A model generated the notes under the pieces. The model saw only the letters and a list, made by a program, of their open reading frames with translations. It was not told where the DNA came from and searched no databases. From Methylobacteriaceae bacterium (GTDB taxonomy: Bacteria; Pseudomonadota; Alphaproteobacteria; Rhizobiales; Beijerinckiaceae): a stretch of 5,436 bases of DNA. A program made the translations under genes and the position numbers. This document shows positions 1-5,436 of the stretch, one piece after another; within the stretch, counting starts at the first letter, position 1; each line of letters begins with the position of its first letter. The stretch is from contig JAFAPJ010000111.1 in the NCBI GenBank assembly GCA_019247255.1, positions 1 through 5,436 of the forward strand. Direction: 5' to 3'.

Positions 1-1606
1 CGAGCTGCGCGCCGCGGCCGTTCGCCATGACGTATTCGCCCGCCCGGCCGCGGGCTTTCGCGATCCGGTCCGGGAAGGCGAGCGCGACGAGGCGCCCGGG
101 ATCGGGGTCGCTCGGCGGAGCGTCGGCGGGGCTGCCGCCCGCGAGCCGGGCCCAGCCGGCCGCGAGCCGGCGGGTCGCCGCGGCGCGCTCGGACTGGTCG
201 CGCCGGAAGCGGTCAAGGCGCTCGCCGAGATCGACGGCGTCGCCCCCGAGCCCGCGTTCGGCGAGCAGCGCCGCAAGCTCGGCTGCGGCGGCCCCCTCCC
301 CGGCCTCCGCGGCCCCGACCACCATCCGGGCGAGCCGGGGTGGCAGGGGGAGCGCGCGCAGCCGTCGTCCCGTCGCGGTGATGCGGCCGTCGACGTCGAG
401 CGCGTCGAGCCGGCGCAGGAGCTCGCGCCCCTCGGCCAGCGCGGGCGCGGGGGGCGGGTCGAGAAAGGGGAGCGCCGTGGGATCGGCGACGCCCCATTCG
501 GCGCAATCGAGAATGAGGCCGGACAGATCGGCCGCGAGGATCTCCGGCCGCGCGAAAGGCTCGAGCGCGCCGGTCGCCGCCTTTTCCCAGAGGCGGAGGC
601 AAAGCCCGGGCGCGGTCCGGCCGGCGCGGCCCCGTCGCTGGTCCGCGGCGGCGCGCGAGACCCGCACCGTCTCGAGCCGGGTGAGACCGATCCCCGGCTC
701 ATAGACCGGCACGCGGGCGAGCCCGCTGTCGACGACGACGCGCACGCCCTCGATCGTGAGCGACGTCTCCGCGATGGAGGTCGCGAGCACGACCTTGCGC
801 CGTCCGGGCGGCGAGGGCCGGATCGCCCGGTCCTGCTCGCCGCGCTCGAGCGCGCCGTGCAGGGGCGCGACGTCGACCGTCGGATCGTCGACCCGCTCGC
901 CGAGCGCTGCGGCGACGCGTCGGATCTCGCCGGCGCCCGGCAGGAACACCAGGACCGATCCGGCCTCGGCCCGCAGCGCCCGGAGCGTCGCCTCGACCAC
1001 CTGCTCCTCGATCCGGCGGGTCGGGTCGCGGCCGAGATAGCGGGTCTCGACCGGGAAGGCCCGGCCCTCGGACCGGATCACGGGCGCCTCGTCGAGAAGG
1101 CGCGCGACACGGGCCGCGTCGAGGGTCGCGGACATCGGCAGGAGCCGCAGCTCCTCCCTGAGCCCGGTCTGGGCGTCGCGCGCGAGAGCGAGCCCGAGAT
1201 CCGCGTCGAGCGAGCGCTCGTGGAACTCGTCGAAGAGGACGGCCGCGACCCCGTCGAGCGACGGGTCCGCCAGGATCTGGCGCGTGAACACGCCCTCGGT
1301 GACGACCTCGATCCGGGTGCGCGGACCGACGCGCGTCTCGAGCCGCACCCGAAGCCCGACCGTGTCGCCGACCCGCTCGCCGAGAAGGCCCGCCATGCGC
1401 TCGGCCGCGGCGCGCGCGGCGAGCCGGCGCGGCTCGAGCAGGATGATGCGACCGTCGCCCCGCCAGGGCGCATCGAGAAGCGCCAGCGGCACGCGCGTCG
1501 TCTTGCCGGCGCCGGGCGGCGCGACCAGGACCGCGTTCGGCCGGGCCGCCAGTGCGGTCATGAGCTCCGGGAGCGCCGCCTCGATCGGAAGCGGCTCGCC
1601 GCTCAT
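1..1606 (-). CDS. hrpB: ATP-dependent helicase HrpB (DExH family), C-terminus cut by window edge
   Basis: This gene encodes a superfamily 2 RNA-helicase-like ATPase of the HrpB family; its physiological role is poorly defined in most bacteria. I read one uninterrupted frame of 535 codons from an ATG at 1606-1604 to the left edge. Motifs appear in the expected order: Walker A APPGAGKTT (residues 29-37), EPRRLAARA (58-66), the Walker B DEFH box (126-129), SAT (159-161), the motif V region ATSIAETSLTI (275-285) and motif VI QRRGRAGR (323-330). A helicase-associated region follows. DEFH rather than DEAH is normal for HrpB. Family members have roughly 800 or more residues, so about a third, including the HrpB C-terminal domain, lies outside the window. 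GAGG lies 8 bases upstream of the ATG on the minus strand. The gene is divergent from the small gene at 1691 and has no visible link to the phosphate genes. Confidence 0.96.
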   Translation of the reverse strand, partial: MSGEPLPIEAALPELMTALAARPNAVLVAPPGAGKTTRVPLALLDAPWRGDGRIILLEPRRLAARAAAERMAGLLGERVGDTVGLRVRLETRVGPRTRIEVVTEGVFTRQILADPSLDGVAAVLFDEFHERSLDADLGLALARDAQTGLREELRLLPMSATLDAARVARLLDEAPVIRSEGRAFPVETRYLGRDPTRRIEEQVVEATLRALRAEAGSVLVFLPGAGEIRRVAAALGERVDDPTVDVAPLHGALERGEQDRAIRPSPPGRRKVVLATSIAETSLTIEGVRVVVDSGLARVPVYEPGIGLTRLETVRVSRAAADQRRGRAGRTAPGLCLRLWEKAATGALEPFARPEILAADLSGLILDCAEWGVADPTALPFLDPPPAPALAEGRELLRRLDALDVDGRITATGRRLRALPLPPRLARMVVGAAEAGEGAAAAELAALLAERGLGGDAVDLGERLDRFRRDQSERAAATRRLAAGWARLAGGSPADAPPSDPDPGRLVALAFPDRIAKARGRAGEYVMANGRGAQL

Positions 1607-1677
1607 TCGCCCGGCCTCGGCGACACGACGGTCGCGCCGACACGATTTCGTCGCGCGCCGCGCCTAGCCTGCCCGAG

Positions 1678-1685
1678 AGGAGGTG
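1678..1685 (+). promoter_or_regulatory. Strong Shine-Dalgarno deciding a TTG start
   Basis: AGGAGGTG is an eight-base match to the 16S rRNA anti-Shine-Dalgarno. Counted from the AGGAGG core, it sits 7 bases before the TTG at 1691. This is the best ribosome-binding site in the window. It is the main reason for calling a plus-strand gene here with a rare TTG start, rather than one of the overlapping open frames. Confidence 0.75.
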
Positions 1686-1690
1686 GCGCC

Positions 1691-1945
1691 TTGGCCCAGG
1701 CATCGACGAGCAGCATCGCAGACACCATCGCGGCGCTCGCCGACGAGATCGCGCGCGGTTGTCCCGTCTGCGCCGAGCGCGCGGCGCAGATCGGCGACCT
1801 CGTGCGCCGGCTCGAGGCCGCGCCCGCGGAACGGGCCGCCATCGCCGACGCGATCGAAGCCGAAACCTTCGCGGCCGACGTCTCCGACACCACCGTACGC
1901 CGCACGACCGAGGCGGTCGTCCAGGCCGTCAAGGGGGGCGTCTGA
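1691..1945 (+). CDS. Small 84-residue protein of unknown function with a CPVC motif
   Basis: I do not recognise this protein. It starts at TTG behind an AGGAGGTG ribosome-binding site and encodes 84 residues. It is soluble-looking, with no signal peptide or membrane segment. Residues about 9-22 look helical. A single CPVC pair follows at 24-27, and the rest is rich in Ala, Glu, Asp and Arg, consistent with a mostly helical fold. One CxxC could bind metal as a dimer or act in redox chemistry, but nothing else supports either. Codons end mostly in G or C, like the neighbouring genes. It is divergent from hrpB (84-base gap) and convergent with the lipoprotein gene (24-base gap), so it is probably transcribed alone. 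A minus-strand open frame covers the same bases and also runs into the start of hrpB; I consider that frame non-coding. Confidence 0.65.
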   Translation: MAQASTSSIADTIAALADEIARGCPVCAERAAQIGDLVRRLEAAPAERAAIADAIEAETFAADVSDTTVRRTTEAVVQAVKGGV

Positions 1946-1956
1946 CGCGCTCCCCC
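1933..1956. terminator. G/C-rich hairpin between convergent genes, possible bidirectional terminator
   Basis: An outer stem pairs GGGGG (1933-1937) with CCCCC (1952-1956). An inner stem pairs GCGT (1938-1941) with ACGC (1945-1948) around a CTG loop, and GCT (1949-1951) bulges out. It overlaps the stop codon of the 84-residue gene and lies just beyond the stop of the convergent lipoprotein gene, so it could end transcripts from both sides. There is no T-run on either strand, so intrinsic termination by the classical mechanism is uncertain. Confidence 0.4.
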
Positions 1957-1969
1957 CTCCCGGCCGCGC

Positions 1970-2356
1970 TCACACGCGGCAGCGATACGCGACGCCCTGG
2001 ACGTAGGACCAATCGCGATAGGTGCGGCGGACGAGAAGGAGGTCCGTGGCCCCGAGATTGTGCGCGGCGAGCCGCATCGCGTCGATCCGAACCGCCAGAT
2101 TGTTGGTCTCGGGCGCGACGCCGTAGCCGAAGAACGGGCTCGCTTCCGGGCTCGTCACCGGCACCGCGATCGTCCGGCTGGAAAAGCGGTAGGGGTGCTC
2201 GCCGTCGGTTCGAACGGCCGGCCCTGTCGAGCCGAGCCGGCGGCAGGCCGCGACGTCCGACGGCGAATCCACGAGCCGGATCGGATCGGGGTCGAACGGG
2301 AACGAGCAGCCCGCGAGCATCGCAGCCGCCGAGAGCACCGCCAAACCTTTCCACAT
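1970..2356 (-). CDS. Small lipoprotein, DUF4156/YjeI-like
   Basis: This encodes a 128-residue predicted lipoprotein of unknown function. Residues 1-16 form a short lipoprotein signal peptide (a Lys near the start, then a hydrophobic run) ending in the lipobox LAGC, so Cys17 would be the lipidated residue. In the mature part, IRLVDSPSDVAACRRLGS (26-43), the MRLAAHNLGATDLLLV stretch (94-109) and the terminal GVAYRCRV follow the layout of DUF4156 lipoproteins such as E. coli YjeI. In those a V..C..LG segment, an A..LGA helix and a final Cys recur. Cys38 and Cys126 could form a disulfide. The ATG at 2356 is chosen because the signal peptide begins there and GGGGTG lies about 9 bases upstream; an in-frame GTG at 2368 would itself overlap that ribosome site. 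The gene is divergent from phoR. The lipoprotein call is strong, the family assignment moderate (from memory of the family). Confidence 0.82.
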   Translation of the reverse strand: MWKGLAVLSAAAMLAGCSFPFDPDPIRLVDSPSDVAACRRLGSTGPAVRTDGEHPYRFSSRTIAVPVTSPEASPFFGYGVAPETNNLAVRIDAMRLAAHNLGATDLLLVRRTYRDWSYVQGVAYRCRV

Positions 2357-2507
2357 CGCGCCGTTCACCCCTGGCCGAGCCCGGTGGTAGCGAGGACCGC
2401 GCCGCCGGTCCACGGGGCCGGAACACGCGCCGGCCCGGGTGTGCTGTCGGGAACACGGTCCTGTCCGCCGGCTTGCCGACCGAACCCGCCCGTGCTTCTC
2501 GGCCCGC

Positions 2508-3848
2508 ATGGCCCGGCTGAGCCCGACGATGCGCTGGTTGGCGAAAGCGCTGCGCCCCGGCGGCGCGCGCAACCGGTCCGCGACGGCGGGCGCGGGAGCC
2601 GCGAGCCTGGCGATCGGGGCGGTCCTGACCTGGCGGGGCGAGCTGGACGTCACGGTCGCGATCGCGGCGGCGCTCGTTGTCGCGCTCGCCGCCCTGCGGC
2701 CGCGGGCGACCGACCCCGTCTCGGTCAGCGACCGACGGCCGGCCGAGCTCGGGCTCGCGGTCGACCTCGTGGCGGCGTTTCCCGACCCCGTGATCCTGGT
2801 CGACCGCCGCGGGATCGTCATGCAGGCGAACGCGGCGGCGCGCGACATGCTGCCCGTCATCAAGGATCGGCAGCCTCTCTCCTTCGCGCTCCGGGCGCCC
2901 GAGGTTCTGGACGCGATCGGCGAGGCCGCCTCCGGCGCGCCGACGACGGTCGTGTACGGGGGGCGCTTCGCGACCGAGCCGACCTACGAGGTCCGGCTGC
3001 GGCTGATCCCCGAAGCGGCGCCGGAGGAGCCCGGCAGCGGGCTGGTCGCCCTGTTCTTCCGCGACCTCACGACCGAGCGGCGGATCGAGACGATGCGGGT
3101 CGATTTCGTGGCGAATGTCAGCCACGAGCTGCGCACCCCGCTCGCCTCCCTCCTCGGCTTCATCGAGACCCTGCAGGGGGCGGCGCGCGCGGACGCGGCC
3201 GCCCGAGAGCGCTTTCTCGAGATCATGCGGGTCCAGGCGAACCGCATGAAGCGCCTCATCGACGATCTTCTGCAGCTCTCCCGGGTCGAGATGAAGGCGC
3301 ATGTCCCGCCCTCGAGCGCGATCGACCTCGTGGCCGTCGTCCGGCACATGACGGAGGTGATGGCGCCGCTCGCCCGCGAGCGCGGCGTCGTGTTCCGGGT
3401 CGCGACGCCGGAGGCGGCCGAGGTGCTGGGCGACAGGGACGAGCTCCTGCGGCTCGTCGAGAACCTTCTCGAGAACGGGGTCCGGTACGGCGGCAGCGGC
3501 GGCGCCGTCGAGGTCGAGGTCGCCCGGATCGAGACGGAGGGCGGAGCCGGACGGGTCGAGCTCGCGGTGCGCGATTTCGGGCCGGGCGTCGCGCCCGAGC
3601 ACATCCCGCGCCTCACCGAGCGCTTCTACCGGGTGGACGTCGCCGAGAGCCGCACGCAGGGCGGGACCGGGCTCGGACTCGCCATCGTCAAGCACATCGT
3701 CGGGCGCCATCGCGGGCGGCTCACGATCGACAGCGAGCTCGGGGCCGGGGCGACCTTTCGGGTCGCGCTTCCGGCGGCCCCGGGCGGCGCGGGCCATCCC
3801 ACGGTCGTGCCGGCGAACGATCTCGAGCGGGCGCCGCCTGTCACCTGA
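2508..3848 (+). CDS. phoR: Phosphate-regulon sensor histidine kinase PhoR
   Basis: This is an inner-membrane sensor kinase that in known systems phosphorylates the response regulator PhoB when phosphate is scarce. Numbered from the ATG at 2508 (446 residues), it has two short hydrophobic segments (about 25-42 and 48-63) with almost no periplasmic loop, then a PAS-like region (about 80-180, containing AAFPDPVILVDRRG). The dimerisation domain follows, with the H-box FVANVSHELRTPLASLLGF and phosphorylatable His206. The ATPase domain has the N-box NLLENGVRYGG (Asn323), DFGPG (356-360), the F-box region LTERFYRVD and GGTGLGLAIVKHI (from 385). Lack of a periplasmic sensor fits PhoR, which takes its signal from Pst/PhoU. 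The neighbours pstS and pstC make PhoR far likelier than another kinase. phoB is not in the window. The start is uncertain: ATG 2508, ATG 2529 and GTG 2439 are in frame and none has a good ribosome site. Confidence 0.93.
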   Translation: MARLSPTMRWLAKALRPGGARNRSATAGAGAASLAIGAVLTWRGELDVTVAIAAALVVALAALRPRATDPVSVSDRRPAELGLAVDLVAAFPDPVILVDRRGIVMQANAAARDMLPVIKDRQPLSFALRAPEVLDAIGEAASGAPTTVVYGGRFATEPTYEVRLRLIPEAAPEEPGSGLVALFFRDLTTERRIETMRVDFVANVSHELRTPLASLLGFIETLQGAARADAAARERFLEIMRVQANRMKRLIDDLLQLSRVEMKAHVPPSSAIDLVAVVRHMTEVMAPLARERGVVFRVATPEAAEVLGDRDELLRLVENLLENGVRYGGSGGAVEVEVARIETEGGAGRVELAVRDFGPGVAPEHIPRLTERFYRVDVAESRTQGGTGLGLAIVKHIVGRHRGRLTIDSELGAGATFRVALPAAPGGAGHPTVVPANDLERAPPVT

Positions 3849-3866
3849 CTGTCATGGAAGCGTCAT
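3838..3866 (+). promoter_or_regulatory. Pho box (PhoB binding site), three heptamers, upstream of pstS
   Basis: Three direct heptamers repeat at exactly 11-bp steps: CTGTCAC (3838-3844), CTGTCAT (3849-3855) and GCGTCAT (3860-3866), separated by CTGA and GGAA. The known Pho box is two CTGTCAT-like heptamers with a 4-bp spacer. The first pair here is almost perfect, and the second pair has two mismatches in its last heptamer. The site ends 117 bases before the pstS start. The first heptamer lies inside the last phoR codons and the first spacer contains most of its stop codon. This implies PhoB activation of pstS and the genes behind it. Confidence 0.88.
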
Positions 3867-3885
3867 AGGACCGAGGCTCCCGGGG

Positions 3886-3893
3886 CCTAGACG
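3886..3893 (+). promoter_or_regulatory. Possible -10 element of the pstS promoter
   Basis: CCTAGACG partly matches the alphaproteobacterial housekeeping -10 form GCTANAWC (the CTANA core is present). It begins 19 bases after the last clear Pho heptamer. In E. coli phoA the gap is about 10 bases, so the geometry fits only if a fourth, strongly degraded heptamer occupies 3871-3877; TAGACG (from 3888) would then begin exactly 10 bases after it. A start site near 3900 would leave a leader of about 85 bases. This is a weak call made from position and a short match. Confidence 0.3.
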
Positions 3894-3983
3894 CCCCCGC
3901 GACGGCCGTACGGGATCGCCTTCGAGGGCGCCTTGGCCATTCGCGCGCGAAGCCCGGTCCGGCCGGGTCAACGGAGAGACGCA

Positions 3984-4994
3984 ATGAAATTTCGTGTGTT
4001 GTTGGCGGCGGCCGGCCTGGCGGTCTGCGCCACCGCGGCCTCCGCGCAGGAAATCACCGGCGCTGGCGCGAGCTTCCCGTTCCCGGTCTATGCCAAGTGG
4101 GCCGAGGCCTATAAGGCCGCCACGGGCGTCACGGTGAACTACCAGTCGATCGGCTCGGGCGGCGGCATCCGCCAGATCACGGCCCGCACGGTCGATTTCG
4201 GCGCGACCGACGCCCCGCTCAAGGGCGAGGACCTCACCAAGAACAATCTCCTGCAATTCCCCTCCGTGCTCGGCGGCGTCGTGCCGGTCGTCAACATCCA
4301 GGGCGTCGAGACCGGCCAGCTGAAGCTGACGGGCGAGATCCTGGCCGAGATCTACGACGGCAAGATCAAGAAGTGGAGCGACGCGAAGATCACGGCGCTG
4401 AACGGCAACGTGAAGCTCCCCGACGCGAACATCACGCCGGTTTACCGGTCGGACGCCTCGGGCACGACGAACATCTTCACCACGTACCTGTCCGAGAGCT
4501 CCGACAGCTTCAAGAAGGAGCTCGGGATCGGCACGACGGTGAACTGGCCGGTCGGCCAGGGCGGCAAGGGCAACGAGGGCGTGACCGCGACGGTGAAGCA
4601 GGTCCCGAACTCGATCGGCTACGTCGAGTACGCCTATGCCAAGCAGAACAAGCTCGCCTACACTCAGCTGCGCAACAAGGACGGTCAGTTCGTCTCGCCG
4701 GACGACACGACCTTCGAGGCGGCCGCCGCCAACGCGAACTGGACCTCGCAGCCGGGCTTCGGCATCTCGCTGACGAGCCAGCCGGGCGCGAAGGCCTGGC
4801 CGATCACGGCGCCGACCTTCATTCTCCTGCCGAAGGACGCCAAGGACCCAAAGAAGACCGCCGAGGTCATCAAGTTCTTCGACTGGGCCTACAAGAGCGG
4901 CGGCAAGCTCGCGACCGATCTCGACTACGTGCCGCTGCCCGCGAAGGTCGAGGACGACGTCCGCTCGACGATCTTCAACCAGGTCAAGAGCTGA
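3984..4994 (+). CDS. pstS: Periplasmic phosphate-binding protein PstS of the Pst ABC transporter
   Basis: This protein captures inorganic phosphate in the periplasm and delivers it to the PstC/PstA permease. It has 336 residues, normal for the family. Residues 1-21 are a Sec signal peptide (Lys2, Arg4, hydrophobic core, ASA at 19-21), with likely cleavage before Gln22. The mature protein parallels E. coli PstS throughout. Phosphate ligands line up as Ser30 (Thr10 in mature E. coli PstS), Phe31, Ser58 in GSGGG, Asp76 in GATDAPL, and Arg155, Ser159, Gly160 and Thr161 in YRSDASGTT. WPVGQGGKGNEG, IGYVEYAYAKQN and KFFDWAYKSG are further conserved blocks. All expected ligands are present, with Ser replacing Thr at one position. 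The ATG at 3984 is preceded by GGAG (3973-3976) with a 7-base spacer. A TTG at 3933 would add 17 residues before the signal peptide and is rejected. The gene lies behind a Pho box and ahead of pstC. Confidence 0.98.
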   Translation: MKFRVLLAAAGLAVCATAASAQEITGAGASFPFPVYAKWAEAYKAATGVTVNYQSIGSGGGIRQITARTVDFGATDAPLKGEDLTKNNLLQFPSVLGGVVPVVNIQGVETGQLKLTGEILAEIYDGKIKKWSDAKITALNGNVKLPDANITPVYRSDASGTTNIFTTYLSESSDSFKKELGIGTTVNWPVGQGGKGNEGVTATVKQVPNSIGYVEYAYAKQNKLAYTQLRNKDGQFVSPDDTTFEAAAANANWTSQPGFGISLTSQPGAKAWPITAPTFILLPKDAKDPKKTAEVIKFFDWAYKSGGKLATDLDYVPLPAKVEDDVRSTIFNQVKS

Positions 4995-5043
4995 ACGCCG
5001 CGCGGATCGCGCTCCCGCAATCGGCTGGAGCCTTCACGAACCA

Positions 5044-5067
5044 GGGGCGGCGCTGCGGCGCCGCCCC
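5044..5067 (+). terminator. Perfect 10-bp hairpin after pstS, likely partial terminator or mRNA-stabilising stem
   Basis: GGGGCGGCGC (5044-5053) pairs perfectly with GCGCCGCCCC (5058-5067) around the loop TGCG. It lies 49 bases after the pstS stop codon and 55 bases before pstC. CTCTC rather than a T-run follows it, so full intrinsic termination is doubtful. A stem here commonly protects the 3' end of a binding-protein message or stops part of the transcripts, giving more PstS than PstC. The structure is seen directly; the role is inferred. Confidence 0.65.
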
Positions 5068-5069
5068 CT

Positions 5070-5088
5070 CTCGGGCCTGAGACCCGAG
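5070..5088 (+). other. Second short hairpin between pstS and pstC
   Basis: CTCGGG (5070-5075) pairs with CCCGAG (5083-5088) around a 7-base loop. It follows the larger stem after only two bases, so the two may stack as a double structure in the pstS-pstC spacer. It is shorter and could be incidental in DNA this rich in G and C. Confidence 0.4.
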
Positions 5089-5122
5089 GCGTCACGCGTC
5101 GTCCAAGTCCGCAGGGGGTCGA

Positions 5123-5436
5123 GTGTCCGTGGTTGCGAGCGGGGAACGCCTGGCCTCAGGGGCCCAGCCCGATGCCGGCCGGGTGTCGCACGGATTGTCG
5201 GACCAGATCTTCCGCGTTCTCAGCTTCGCGAGCGCCGGGCTGGTGCTCCTCGTCCTCGCCGGCATCCTGGGCTCCATGGTGGTCGGCGGCTGGCCGGCCT
5301 TCCGGGAGTTCGGCTTCCTCGGCTTCATCACGAGCTCGACCTGGAATGTCGGAGCGGAGCGGTTCGGGGCGTGGCCCGCGATCGCCGGGACCCTGTCCTC
5401 CTCCTTCATCGCGCTCGTCATCGGAGTCCCGGTCTC
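5123..5436 (+). CDS. pstC: Phosphate ABC transporter permease PstC, N-terminal part (cut by window edge)
   Basis: PstC is one of the two inner-membrane subunits that form the phosphate channel with PstA, powered by PstB. The window holds 104 full codons of about 300 or more. A polar cytoplasmic N-terminus of about 27 residues precedes the first membrane helix (about 34-55, VLSFASAGLVLLVLAGILGS and on). Then come the periplasmic WPAFREFGFLGFIT and STWNVGAERFGAWPAIAGTL, and the start of the second helix (SSSFIALVIGVPV). This order matches E. coli PstC (GTLVTSFIALLIAVPV in the second helix). The GTG at 5123 is the first start after the in-frame stop at 5078-5080, and AGGGGG (5113-5118) lies just upstream. 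A GTG two codons later, at 5129, is a possible alternative. The 128-base gap from pstS, with its hairpins, suggests the same transcript at a lower level. The permease domain itself lies mostly beyond the edge. Confidence 0.95.
   Translation, partial: MSVVASGERLASGAQPDAGRVSHGLSDQIFRVLSFASAGLVLLVLAGILGSMVVGGWPAFREFGFLGFITSSTWNVGAERFGAWPAIAGTLSSSFIALVIGVPV

Noticed and set aside
126..129. Residues 126-129 of HrpB read DEFH rather than DEAH; possible inactive or unusual helicase
   Set aside because: DEFH is the usual form in HrpB proteins, including E. coli as I recall it, and the other catalytic motifs are intact.
699..1703. A 334-codon minus-strand open frame overlapping hrpB in another frame
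   Set aside because: The hrpB frame shows the full ordered set of helicase motifs; this one is an Arg-rich shadow.
1603..1932. A 109-codon minus-strand open frame opposite the 84-residue gene
   Set aside because: It is Ala/Ser/Arg-rich and runs into the hrpB start. The plus-strand alternative has a near-perfect ribosome site.
2444..2467. Pho-box-like heptamers CTGTCGG (2444) and CTGTCCG (2461) before phoR
   Set aside because: They are 17 bp apart instead of 11, each departs from the consensus at its end, and the expected second heptamer position (2455) reads ACGGTCC.
1929..3797. A 622-codon open frame on the minus strand opposite phoR
   Set aside because: It is a mirror of the real phoR and lipoprotein genes in G/C-rich DNA. 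Its product is low-complexity Arg/Gly/Asp/Pro-rich with no recognisable domain, and it covers a clear histidine kinase on the other strand.
2060..3868. A 602-codon plus-strand open frame overlapping phoR out of frame
   Set aside because: Its product is Arg/Ala/Gly-rich and has no motifs, while the phoR frame carries every kinase motif over the same bases.
3933..3983. Upstream TTG start for pstS adding 17 residues
   Set aside because: It would put Arg/Pro-rich residues before a standard Sec signal peptide, whereas ATG 3984 has a well-spaced GGAG site.
4373..5080. A 235-codon plus-strand open frame within and beyond pstS
   Set aside because: It is an out-of-frame shadow of pstS. It crosses the spacer hairpins and has no recognisable domain.

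Overview
The window is GC-rich chromosomal DNA. Almost every codon in its real genes ends in G or C. It looks like an alphaproteobacterium, probably Hyphomicrobiales (Methylobacteriaceae or a related family). That placement rests on base composition, the style of the PhoR kinase and the order phoR-pstS-pstC. It is an inference, not a species call.

Layout: (1) Positions 1-1606, minus strand: the N-terminal two thirds of an HrpB-type DExH helicase, cut by the left edge. (2) Positions 1691-1945, plus strand: a small 84-residue protein of unknown function with a CPVC motif. It starts at TTG behind a near-perfect Shine-Dalgarno and is divergent from hrpB. (3) Positions 1970-2356, minus strand: a small lipoprotein resembling the DUF4156/YjeI family, convergent with the 84-residue gene. 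A G/C-rich hairpin lies at their junction. (4) Positions 2508-3848, plus strand: the PhoR histidine kinase. (5) Positions 3838-3866: a Pho box of three heptamers at exact 11-bp spacing, overlapping the end of phoR. (6) Positions 3984-4994: pstS, the periplasmic phosphate-binding protein. (7) Positions 5044-5088: two hairpins in tandem. (8) From 5123 to the right edge: the start of pstC, the first permease subunit.

The right half is one functional unit, phosphate sensing and high-affinity phosphate uptake. In known systems PhoR phosphorylates PhoB under phosphate limitation, PhoB binds Pho boxes, and the PstSCAB transporter is induced. Pst with PhoU in turn holds PhoR off when phosphate is plentiful. 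The Pho box just before pstS indicates that this loop is wired locally here. The hairpins after pstS would let the abundant binding protein be made in excess over the membrane subunits.

I see no mobile element, CRISPR array, tRNA or rRNA, and no sign of a new multi-gene system. The two small uncharacterised genes and the placement of the Pho box are the points most worth a second look. No gene-free stretch reaches 300 bases; the longest are 2357-2507, 3849-3983 and 4995-5122.
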